This document shows positions 34,294 to 41,425 of a stretch of 64,000 bases of DNA, one piece after another (within the stretch, counting starts at the first letter, position 1; each line of letters starts with the position of its first letter). Below the pieces are notes generated by a model that was given only the letters and a program-made list of their open reading frames with translations, ran no database searches and was not told the DNA's origin. The stretch comes from MGIIa-L3 sp038150305. GTDB lineage: Archaea > Thermoplasmatota > Poseidoniia > Poseidoniales > Poseidoniaceae. Where the stretch lies: assembly GCA_038150305.1 (NCBI GenBank), contig JAYOTG010000005.1:40984-104983 (forward strand), in the 5' to 3' direction. Position numbers and translations under genes: made by a program.

Positions 34294-34602
34294 TCACGCC
34301 AGGAAGAGCGGCAAAGCGCCGAGGATCACGATGGACTCGGGAAGCGCGGTGAAGATCAGCGCGGGGCCGAACTTCGAGCCGTCTTCGGCGAGCATGCCAA
34401 CGGCAGCGCTGCCAATGGCGGCTTGGGAAAAGCCGGCGCCGATGGCGGCGAGGCCGAGGGCAATACCCACACCGAGATCACCGGTGATGGTGTTGCCTGT
34501 GGCGGTGGTCGCATCGCCTTCAGCAGCAACACCCTGAGCGATCAGGGTGATGGCGGCCAAGACGATCATGGTTCGCAGCGTGTTCTTCAGGGTCTTGTTC
34601 AT
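34294..34602 (-). CDS. atpK: A-type ATP synthase subunit K (rotor ring proteolipid)
   Basis: 102 residues: an N-terminal hydrophobic leader (about 11-27), then one hairpin of two membrane helices that form the ion-translocating ring. Helix 1 holds GLAAIGAGFSQAAIG and helix 2 holds FTALPESIVILGA, with the ion-binding Glu89. Gln60 and Ser90 are in the positions that join the Glu in sodium-binding c-rings. The start at 34602 (MNKTLKN) is chosen; an upstream extension to 34764 would run into atpI. The leader may be cleaved. Confidence 0.92.
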   Translation of the reverse strand: MNKTLKNTLRTMIVLAAITLIAQGVAAEGDATTATGNTITGDLGVGIALGLAAIGAGFSQAAIGSAAVGMLAEDGSKFGPALIFTALPESIVILGALPLFLA

Positions 34603-34633
34603 GTTCACTACCTCTGTGTGTCCTGTTGGACTG

Positions 34634-36697
34634 TCATGCCCCCTCCACATGGATGCTTCGTCCGCCCACGGGGGTGAAGGGGACCCCGGAGCCGCTGTGG
34701 AATTTGCCCATCCATTCCACAAAGTGGAGACGGGCAGCGTGAATGCTTGGTGAAAGCAGGCCAAGCGCGATGGCGAAGGCCTGGATGCCGAGGAAGAGAA
34801 GGAAGGCGATGGCGCCGAGGAGGTAACCGATGCCGCCGGCAGCGAATTGCGTCAGCATCACTTCCCAACCCATGGAAATGGACACCTCGGCGATCTTGAC
34901 GCCGGCCACGCCGACGCCCATCACGCGAAGGTAAGACAGGGTGTTGGCGAGCAAGCCGAAGGTCTCGATCGGACCCATGATGATGCCACCGGCCCAGCCG
35001 AACTTCTCGTAGACGGCCAGGCCAACAATGAGGCAGAGGATGCCCACAAGCATCACCGCGGAGTATTCGTTGAGGGCAAAGAGGTCGCCCTCGTACGCGA
35101 TGAACAGACGAGCATGCATGAAACCGCCAAGGAGGATGAGGATCCACGAGCCCTTTTCGAAGAAGGCGGCGGCTGCGCCATGGGCCTTCAGGACGTTCAT
35201 GAAGCCGATGATAAACCCAAGAAGCAGGTGGATGACGCCGAGGTACACGGAGAAAATCACGTACTCCTCAAGTCCGTGCCCGGCGGAGGCTCGGTGCAAT
35301 GGATAGGTCAGGTGGTTCATGCCGATGAGCGCACGGAAGTCGTCTGAAAACAGCTCAACAGGCTCGTCGGGGTACAGGAAGCCAAGCGGGGAATTGCCGT
35401 TGGTGAATTCGTAGGTCACCCAGGTGTAATTGTCCCACACGAAGCCGAAACCTTCCGCGAAATAGAAGCCCCAAAGGACGCACCAGATGCCCATCCACAG
35501 CAAGATGGTGATGCCGTTCTTGACCACGGGGTCCGCGGCCATGGGCTTGGAGCGAAGGAACATGGCGAGGGCCACGATGACCAGGCCAAAGCCCCAGTCG
35601 CCGAGGATGGCCCCGAAAATCATCGGGAAGGTGAACATCATCAGCGTCGTCGGATCGTAGGCGCCATAGGAGGGGCGACCGACGAGGTCGACCATCAGCT
35701 CAAACGGCTTGGTCGCCGATGGGTTGTCGAATTCGACGGGGGGCTCGGGGCCGTGGCCGTGATCGTCGTGGTCGTCGTGCCCGTGGTGGCCGCCGTCCCA
35801 CGCTTCGACCTCCACCAAGGAGGCGTGGGGCTTCAGAGCAGACCTGACTTCGTCGGCGCGGTCGGTGGGGATCCATGCGTCCATGGCGAAAGCCCGGTCA
35901 GCAACGGCCATCTGCGTCGGAGCGGACGCGAGGTTTTCCTGACGCTCAAGCAATTCATGCACGCACACGAGGTCGCGCCCGTTGGCTTCAATCCAAGCGT
36001 CGACGCTAGCCTCGTCCGAGCCAATTTTGGCCTCGAGCCGCAGGATGTTCGACTCGGCCTCGGCCACGCGCTTGCCTGCGCGGCCCTCGCCGGCAGGAAC
36101 CTGAACGACCTTAGCGCCGAGTTGGCCGAGCACGATCTGAACCTCTGGTGCATGGTCGGGCCGGCAGGCCACGGCCACGATGCGGTCTCGGGCAAGGACT
36201 TCGCAGTCCTTGGCGAGATCACCGAGCGCGTCACGCACCTTGCTGGCCTTGCTGGTCTCGGCGACCAGAACCTCCAGTCCGGAAATGCCGTTGAGGAGTT
36301 CGAGTGGGAGGTCGAGCGGAGCGAGACGCGCCATCACGTCGCGCTCTTCGGCCAAGGATTGGATGGAGGCTTTGGCTTCGTCAATGGCGCGAAGGTGCTC
36401 CATGACCTTCTCGATGCGACCCGGGAAAGAGCCGTCAATGAGGCCCTCGACTTGCTTGCGTGGCATGGCACCGCCGGTGTTGACCGCTGAAGTGGCCGCG
36501 CGTACGGCGCGGACGTTGGTCAGCAGCTCACCGCGACCTTCCTGAGCCGCGGCTTGGCCGACACCGATGCCTTCCTCGAATTGCTCGTAGGGTTGCACGT
36601 GAACGCAACCCAAGGCGTCGCAGGCGGCGAGCACGTCGTCCATGCTGTCGAGCGGAGCCGCCACGGTGAGGCGGGACATCTCGACCATCGGGAACAT
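34634..36697 (-). CDS. atpI: A-type ATP synthase subunit I (V0 subunit a)
   Basis: The stator membrane subunit with the ion half-channels, 687 residues. The N-terminal half is cytoplasmic and coiled-coil (opening MFPMVEMSRLTVAAP). From about residue 355 on there are seven or so membrane helices, including PMIFGAILGDWGFGL and LRVMGVGVAGVKIAEVSI, which holds the Arg-containing ion-path helix. A His/Asp-rich linker lies before the membrane domain (HHGHDDHDDHGHGPEPP), possibly metal-binding. It is second in the operon. Confidence 0.95.
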   Translation of the reverse strand: MFPMVEMSRLTVAAPLDSMDDVLAACDALGCVHVQPYEQFEEGIGVGQAAAQEGRGELLTNVRAVRAATSAVNTGGAMPRKQVEGLIDGSFPGRIEKVMEHLRAIDEAKASIQSLAEERDVMARLAPLDLPLELLNGISGLEVLVAETSKASKVRDALGDLAKDCEVLARDRIVAVACRPDHAPEVQIVLGQLGAKVVQVPAGEGRAGKRVAEAESNILRLEAKIGSDEASVDAWIEANGRDLVCVHELLERQENLASAPTQMAVADRAFAMDAWIPTDRADEVRSALKPHASLVEVEAWDGGHHGHDDHDDHGHGPEPPVEFDNPSATKPFELMVDLVGRPSYGAYDPTTLMMFTFPMIFGAILGDWGFGLVIVALAMFLRSKPMAADPVVKNGITILLWMGIWCVLWGFYFAEGFGFVWDNYTWVTYEFTNGNSPLGFLYPDEPVELFSDDFRALIGMNHLTYPLHRASAGHGLEEYVIFSVYLGVIHLLLGFIIGFMNVLKAHGAAAAFFEKGSWILILLGGFMHARLFIAYEGDLFALNEYSAVMLVGILCLIVGLAVYEKFGWAGGIIMGPIETFGLLANTLSYLRVMGVGVAGVKIAEVSISMGWEVMLTQFAAGGIGYLLGAIAFLLFLGIQAFAIALGLLSPSIHAARLHFVEWMGKFHSGSGVPFTPVGGRSIHVEGA

Positions 36698-36706
36698 GGG
36701 ATCACC

Positions 36707-37024
36707 TCAGGCGTCGTGGATGGCGTTGAGCAGCAGGTCCACCGCTGCGTCGGTGCGCCCGGAGGCGGAGGAGGAAAGGGCGTCGGCTGCCTTGGCGCCT
36801 TCAGCGCGGACCTTGTCGGCCTCGGCTTCAGCCTTGGCGCGGGCCGCGTCGATGGTGGCGCGGGCGTCTGCGGTGGCGCCTTCGGTGGCCTCGGAAACCG
36901 TTTCCGAGGCAGCGCGGCGGGCGTCGCCAATCGCCTTGCTGGCGTCTTCTTGGGCCGAGGCAAGGAGGGCGTCAGCCTCGCTTTGTGCGGACTTGATGCT
37001 GCGAAGGACAGATTCCATGCTCAT
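36707..37024 (-). CDS. atpH: A-type ATP synthase subunit H (peripheral stalk)
   Basis: About 105 residues and almost wholly Ala-rich coiled coil (SAQSEADALLASAQEDASKAIG onward in heptads), typical of the archaeal AhaH stalk subunit that pairs with subunit E. Starts are possible at 37024 and 37018. GAGGTG at 37031-37036 lies 6 nt before 37024, favouring that one. It is the first gene of the H-I-K-E-C-F-A-B-D operon. Confidence 0.85.
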   Translation of the reverse strand: MSMESVLRSIKSAQSEADALLASAQEDASKAIGDARRAASETVSEATEGATADARATIDAARAKAEAEADKVRAEGAKAADALSSSASGRTDAAVDLLLNAIHDA

Positions 37025-37062
37025 GGTCAACACCTCATCCTTAGCCGAGCGGTAGGCGTCCG

Positions 37063-37070
37063 GTTTATGA
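37063..37070 (-). promoter_or_regulatory. TATA-box candidate for the ATP synthase operon
   Basis: The minus strand reads TCATAAAC, about 40 bp before the atpH start. With the usual 25-bp spacing transcription would begin near 37041, giving a leader of about 17 nt that includes the GAGGTG ribosome-binding site. Confidence 0.5.
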
Positions 37071-37085
37071 GCATGATGCACCACT

Positions 37086-37850
37086 TCATGGAAGGTCTGA
37101 TTCCGGATGTGCGGGCCGCACGCCACTAAATCGGGAGGCCATCAAAAAGGGCCAGAGCAAGCGGCCCTTGACCTGACTGAATCCGACCTGCTTCAGCATC
37201 TTGCGGTAGTAGGCATTGGTTCCATAATGGGTGTATGAGCGGGCCAAGCCCTTCCACGGATGGTCCTTCTCACCCGTGATCCGGCGCGCAATGACCTGCA
37301 CGCCGGTGGCCATCCAAAACCGACCGAAGAGCCCGTGGAGGGCGTTGCCTTTGCCGGCGTCGCAAATCACCAACTGCCCACCGGGTTTGAGCACGCGGAA
37401 AATTTCCTCCAAGCCCTTTTGCTTGTCTTGGAAGTCGCGGAAGGAGAAGAGGCAGAAGACCCGGTCGAAGGAGGCATCCGGCAGCGGAATGGACTCCGCG
37501 ATAGCCTCAACATAAGCGGCAGGAGACTCGCCATTGGCCGCTCGAACCGCGTCAACGCGCTTCTTGGCGACCCGCAGCATTTCTGGCGAGGGGTCAAGGC
37601 AGGTCAACTCCACGTTCCGAATGGTTTCCGCAAAGGAACCCGGCCCGCACCCGACTTCGAGCACCTTCATGCCCGGTTCAGCATGTGCGGCCACGCCGGC
37701 CCGCCAGCGGCGGTCTTGACCAAAGGTCATCCAGGTGTTGACACGGTCGTAATGCGGGATCGTAGCCTCCAATTCGGCTTCCAACACGGTCCAGGCATCG
37801 AGGTCGATGCCGGACGGGTCGTATCCCCCGGTGGCCTGCCTCGAAGACAT
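37086..37850 (-). CDS. UbiE/MenG-like SAM-dependent methyltransferase
   Basis: A class I methyltransferase. HYDRVNTWMTFGQDRRWR is the UbiE/COQ5 N-terminal motif (YDxxNxxxSFGxDxxWR). The SAM-binding motif is VLEVGCGPGSF. FRDFQDKQKGLEEIFRVLKPGG matches the ubiquinone/menaquinone C-methyltransferase signature. 254 residues is the usual length. It would methylate a quinone ring, most likely demethylmenaquinone, in the respiratory chain; other UbiE-like roles cannot be excluded. The start at 37850 is chosen since the next ATG upstream (37943) overlaps the KaiC-like gene. Confidence 0.82.
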   Translation of the reverse strand: MSSRQATGGYDPSGIDLDAWTVLEAELEATIPHYDRVNTWMTFGQDRRWRAGVAAHAEPGMKVLEVGCGPGSFAETIRNVELTCLDPSPEMLRVAKKRVDAVRAANGESPAAYVEAIAESIPLPDASFDRVFCLFSFRDFQDKQKGLEEIFRVLKPGGQLVICDAGKGNALHGLFGRFWMATGVQVIARRITGEKDHPWKGLARSYTHYGTNAYYRKMLKQVGFSQVKGRLLWPFLMASRFSGVRPAHPESDLP

Positions 37851-37906
37851 GGCTTGACCTCGACGGCCGCCCCCTCTTGATGCTTCGCTCGTGCCCTGTG
37901 GGCCCG

Positions 37907-38707
37907 TTATGCGATGCGCTCCACGGTTTCTGGAGTGATGCACTCCTCAGGCGTGACGCGGAAGACCAAGATGCGAAGGTTCTCGGGCGCGTTGCGGAAC
38001 TTGGTCACGGTCATTGACGTTTCGAAGTCCGTACCGATGGTCCGGACCTTGAATTCCAACACCATGTCAGCGATTCCTGCCACTTCTTGGCGAAGCCCAG
38101 GGGGCAGTCCGTCGGAGGAAATCGTGACCAGCAGCAAGCCGCGGACCATCTGAGTGTGGGCCTGCAACATGCGCATCATGGAAATGACGCGGGACGGGTC
38201 CTCACGCTGAACGAAGAAGTCCATGCTGTCCACCACGGCACGGAAGTAAGGATCGAGCGCCATGACCTCGTTGGTCACTTCCGTGAGGAAGTCGCGGTTC
38301 TCGGTGTCCACAAAGCGCGTTTGAGCCAAGCGCTGGATGTCAGGCAACTGGAAGCCTTCCAAGCGATACCTGCTCGCCAGCAAATCGCGCTCCAACACGC
38401 TGGCGTTGTATTCCTCACCGACGGTACGCACGCCGATGTCGAGCGGCCAACCGTACTTTTCGTAGACACGGATGATCTCCTGTTGAGCCTCGTTGGTCGA
38501 GATGAGGATGGTGTTTTCCGGCTCCTCAGCGGGCGAGGTGAACTGCTTGGCGAACAATTCGGAACCCGAACCCGTTTGGGTGAAGGCGACGATCATGAAG
38601 CCGCGCGGCACGCCACCGCCCATCACGGCGTCGAACTTCGGCACGCCGAAGCCGCCGACCTTGCCAAAGAATTCCTCGTCTTCGGGGCTGAAGGTGATGT
38701 CTGCCAT
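37907..38707 (-). CDS. KaiC-like RecA-fold protein with degenerate P-loop
   Basis: 266 residues with the KaiC/RAD55 layout: FGVPKFDAVMGGGVPRGFMIV leads to FTQTGSGSELFAKQF, where the Walker A Lys and Thr are Ser49 and Glu50. AVVDSMDFFV is the Walker B strand. The later SVLERDLLASRYRLEGFQ and MTVTKFRNAPENLRILVFRV fit KaiC-like C-terminal strands. Without the Lys it should not hydrolyse ATP normally. It is the third in a tandem of three related genes; all are on the minus strand with gaps of 2 and 9 bp. Confidence 0.7.
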   Translation of the reverse strand: MADITFSPEDEEFFGKVGGFGVPKFDAVMGGGVPRGFMIVAFTQTGSGSELFAKQFTSPAEEPENTILISTNEAQQEIIRVYEKYGWPLDIGVRTVGEEYNASVLERDLLASRYRLEGFQLPDIQRLAQTRFVDTENRDFLTEVTNEVMALDPYFRAVVDSMDFFVQREDPSRVISMMRMLQAHTQMVRGLLLVTISSDGLPPGLRQEVAGIADMVLEFKVRTIGTDFETSMTVTKFRNAPENLRILVFRVTPEECITPETVERIA

Positions 38708-38716
38708 GGGTTCACC

Positions 38717-39301
38717 TCACTGAATGACGACCTGCCCACGGTCGATCAGGGCTGTGCAATACAGGTCCAAATTGGCCAACACGAGGGGAGGCGTTTGGTC
38801 GGGGACATTGATCAGCACGGAGAGCACCTCGCGTTGCCTGAACGTGTTGATGAAGGTGTGAAGGTACTCCGCGAGCATGCGGTCGTCGTTGTAGATGGAC
38901 AGCGCGTTGATGCTGTCCACGAAGACGAAATTCCGCTCAAACGTGGAGGTGCGCAGGATGTAAAGGGTCCTCAGGAGCACCGATTCGAGCATGATCGGGC
39001 TGTCCACGAAGTGCACGTTCGGGTAGGGCACGTCGGTGCCACCCAGGATGCCTGACGAGACCAAGTCCAGGAACTGAATGTTGCTGACGTCAACCCCAAT
39101 GGATTCGAAGGCCTGAATGATCTCCACCGCACCGCGGCTGGCTGAAATATAGACGCCACCCATCCCAAAGGACTGGATGAGCGGGAGCATGGTGCTGGCC
39201 GTGACCACGAAGGAATTCGAGTTGCCACAGCGCACTTGGACGGCGCTGTTGAGCGAGACCTCGGTGAGTTGCTCCGCGATGAGGGCGTCGAGTTCGAACA
39301 T
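38717..39301 (-). CDS. KaiC-like RecA-fold protein lacking a P-loop
   Basis: About 194 residues. The core of a RecA-like fold is recognisable, with NFVFVDSINALSIY as a Walker B-like strand and VLSVLINVPDQT as the next strand. In place of Walker A there is VQVRCGNSNSFVVTAST, with no Gly-Lys-Thr. It is shorter than its two neighbours, missing the N-terminal lead-in strand. The start at 39301 is 2 bp downstream of the KaiC-like gene's end. Its likely role is a non-catalytic partner. Confidence 0.6.
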   Translation of the reverse strand: MFELDALIAEQLTEVSLNSAVQVRCGNSNSFVVTASTMLPLIQSFGMGGVYISASRGAVEIIQAFESIGVDVSNIQFLDLVSSGILGGTDVPYPNVHFVDSPIMLESVLLRTLYILRTSTFERNFVFVDSINALSIYNDDRMLAEYLHTFINTFRQREVLSVLINVPDQTPPLVLANLDLYCTALIDRGQVVIQ

Positions 39302-39303
39302 GG

Positions 39304-40095
39304 TCAGGCCCCCCATCTGGATTGCTGGTCGGACACAGCACCCCACTTCAGCATGGGTGTGAGCATCACGCCAAGTTGCGTGAGTTCGATGGAATGCTTT
39401 GCACGGCTGTGCGACGTTCCACGCATCTTCACGACTTGGAGGAAGCGAAGCAGGTGACCCATGCGCTCGACGTCACCCATCACGATGATGCCGTCGGCGA
39501 TGGCCTCTTCCACACCGAAGGACGACCAGTGGGCGTTTTCGGTGGCCGAGGTGATCTCGGAAATGAGCACGGTGGTGCACCCTAGGGTGGCCAGTTTCTT
39601 GCCGAGGGTGAACAGGAAATCGCGAATCAGCTGCTCGCTCTTGATCTTGTAACACAAGGTGGTCACCGAGTCGATGACCAAGCGCGTCACGCCGATGGTG
39701 TTCACGATGTCCACGATGGCCTTGATGAGCGCGTGCACGTCGTCGAGATCGAAGGTGGCCTTGTCCAGACCGAGCCAGGAGTAGAGCACGTCGACGTCGA
39801 AGACGTTGATGAGGCCCGTGTCGACCATGTTCATGTCGAAAAAGGAGTACTGACGGATGTTTTCGAGCAGCTTCACGCTCGGCTCCGTCGCCGTGAAGTG
39901 CGCGCATGCCTCGCCTGCAAGCGCGCCACGCACGAGGAACTCCATCGCCAAGGTGGTCTTGCCCGAACCACAGGTCCCGGCGGCCAAGACGGTGGAGCCG
40001 TAGGGGATGCCTCCGCGGAGGATTTCATCCAACCCGTGGATGCCGGTCACGCACCGGTCGCGGGTGTAGACGCTGCTTGGCATCATGGGCTTCAC
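39304..40095 (-). CDS. KaiC-like ATPase with intact P-loop
   Basis: 263 residues with the KaiC/GvpD/RAD55 arrangement: TGIHGLDEILRGGIPYGSTV, Walker A AGTCGSGKTTLAMEF, and Walker B RLVIDSVTTLCYK. TTVLISEITS and GVEEAIADGIIVM resemble the KaiC core end. HSIELTQLGVML at the C-terminus matches the family's R-x-F-x-I-x-x-x-G end motif loosely. It should bind and hydrolyse ATP. It begins the tandem KaiC-like trio. ArlH of the archaellum belongs to the same superfamily, but no arl genes are seen here. Confidence 0.8.
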   Translation of the reverse strand: MKPMMPSSVYTRDRCVTGIHGLDEILRGGIPYGSTVLAAGTCGSGKTTLAMEFLVRGALAGEACAHFTATEPSVKLLENIRQYSFFDMNMVDTGLINVFDVDVLYSWLGLDKATFDLDDVHALIKAIVDIVNTIGVTRLVIDSVTTLCYKIKSEQLIRDFLFTLGKKLATLGCTTVLISEITSATENAHWSSFGVEEAIADGIIVMGDVERMGHLLRFLQVVKMRGTSHSRAKHSIELTQLGVMLTPMLKWGAVSDQQSRWGA

Positions 40096-40144
40096 ACCAA
40101 GACGCGGGACCTCGGTTCAAGAAGCATCCGCCGCGGATGGGGCC

Positions 40145-41230
40145 TCAAGCCTCGATGAGTGGGGTCCAATCCCCGGGGCTAGGCGTTGAACTCACGGCCC
40201 AGTTGCTCATGTTCCTGATGTCCGTCCCGCTCCATCCGAGCCCATCTCCTGAGCCGAGCAGAAGGCCCGTGTCACCGCCCCACTGCACCGTCTGGCGGGT
40301 GGCAGGCAAGCTCGTGGTTGGATCGGTGTAGTCCACCCTCAACCGACCCTTGTCGTCAGGAATCACGTCGATTTGACCCACGCCGAGCAACCCGACCACG
40401 CCAAGGTCGAACACTTGCGTGGCGTTGCCCGTATCTTGGGTGTTGACATCACCGGTAAACACGGCCACGCCTCCACCGCTGATGAGACCTTCCAGCATCA
40501 GGTGACTGGTGGTGTCCCGAGTGTCCTCGACGTGGAAAGACCATCCCAACAAACGGACGGCAAACCCTTCGGGGTTGTGCATTTCGAACCACTCGGGCCC
40601 GCCGTTGTCAGGATGAGGCTGCACCTCGGTCACGTGGAGCACGGATGAGGCGCGACCGCCGTCGTGCACCTCGAGCGAGACGCGGTAGAGCGCGCCCGCA
40701 CCGACCACCAACCGCGTGGCTCGGCTGGAGGTTTCTGCGCCAATGCGTGTGGTTCCGCCTTCGAACACCGTGCGATCCGTGGTGCCGTTGGCGTCAAGGA
40801 GGTCAATGCGCAGGTGCACATCAAAGGACGCATCCAAACCAAGGCCCGCTGCAAAGCCCTGTTCCGTCACGTTGCGCAACGCCGCCAGACGGTCAAGATC
40901 GAGTGTTCCGTCCACCACAAGCCCCGCGCGGACGCGCCCGTCGAACAGGACCTCAGCGCTCATTTCGTGCCAGGCATGCGTGCCGTTTTCCACGTCGGCT
41001 TCGCCGTCAACGATGGGCACAAACCAACCCTCGTCGGCGACCAAGCGGTCGAGTCCGAGCACGGCAGAGCGGTCCAACCGGTCGAGGTAAGGGTCGTTGG
41101 AGCCCATTTGCATCTGCGCCAAGGCCAGAAAAGCTGTGAGGATCATCAGGAACAGCGTAAACGCGGACAGGAATTCAATCACGGCGGTCAAACCGTCGCG
41201 GTCGCGCCGAAGCCCCGACGCGTCTCGCAT
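40145..41230 (-). CDS. Pilin-like anchored protein with lamin-tail domain
   Basis: About 361 residues. The N-terminus MRDASGLRRDRDG followed by LTAVIEFLSAFTLFLMILT looks like a class III (type IV pilin-like) signal: basic and acidic residues, cleavage after Gly13, Glu at +6 and then a long hydrophobic helix. The exported part contains a lamin-tail-like domain (LHVTEVQPHPDNGGPEWFEM followed by LLGWSFHVEDT), a fold often found in extracellular nucleases and surface proteins. It lies 49 bp upstream of the KaiC-like trio and downstream of the tRNA gene. The start at 41230 excludes an upstream extension that would run over the tRNA. Confidence 0.65.
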   Translation of the reverse strand: MRDASGLRRDRDGLTAVIEFLSAFTLFLMILTAFLALAQMQMGSNDPYLDRLDRSAVLGLDRLVADEGWFVPIVDGEADVENGTHAWHEMSAEVLFDGRVRAGLVVDGTLDLDRLAALRNVTEQGFAAGLGLDASFDVHLRIDLLDANGTTDRTVFEGGTTRIGAETSSRATRLVVGAGALYRVSLEVHDGGRASSVLHVTEVQPHPDNGGPEWFEMHNPEGFAVRLLGWSFHVEDTRDTTSHLMLEGLISGGGVAVFTGDVNTQDTGNATQVFDLGVVGLLGVGQIDVIPDDKGRLRVDYTDPTTSLPATRQTVQWGGDTGLLLGSGDGLGWSGTDIRNMSNWAVSSTPSPGDWTPLIEA

Positions 41231-41286
41231 GGTCCGACCTGACGTGTGCGCAACATGAGCCTGTCGTCGGCATGGCTTCACCAAGG

Positions 41287-41369
41287 CGCGGTGAGGGGGA
41301 TTTGAACCCCCGAGGGTAAAACCCACAGGATTAGCAATCCTGCGCAATACCAGGCTATGCGATCACCGC
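41287..41369 (-). tRNA. tRNA-Ser (GCU)
   Basis: On the minus strand, acceptor strands GCGGTGA and TCACCGC pair perfectly. The anticodon stem CAGGA/TCCTG encloses TTGCTAA with anticodon GCT, reading serine AGC/AGU. A long variable arm (TGGGTTTTACCC) is typical for tRNA-Ser. The T arm is GGGGG-TTCAAAT-CCCCC. The discriminator is G, as in Ser tRNAs, and CCA is not encoded. No intron is seen. Confidence 0.93.
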
Positions 41370-41425
41370 AGCGCTCCGGCCCACCGAAGGTTCGGTCATG
41401 AAGGCTGCGGTGAGGGACAGAGGGC

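Noticed and set aside
41287..41416. tRNA-Ser as an integration (att) site
   Set aside because: The repeated 10-bp segment lies on the 5' side of the tRNA, the wrong side for a usual 3'-end attachment site, and no integrase gene is present.
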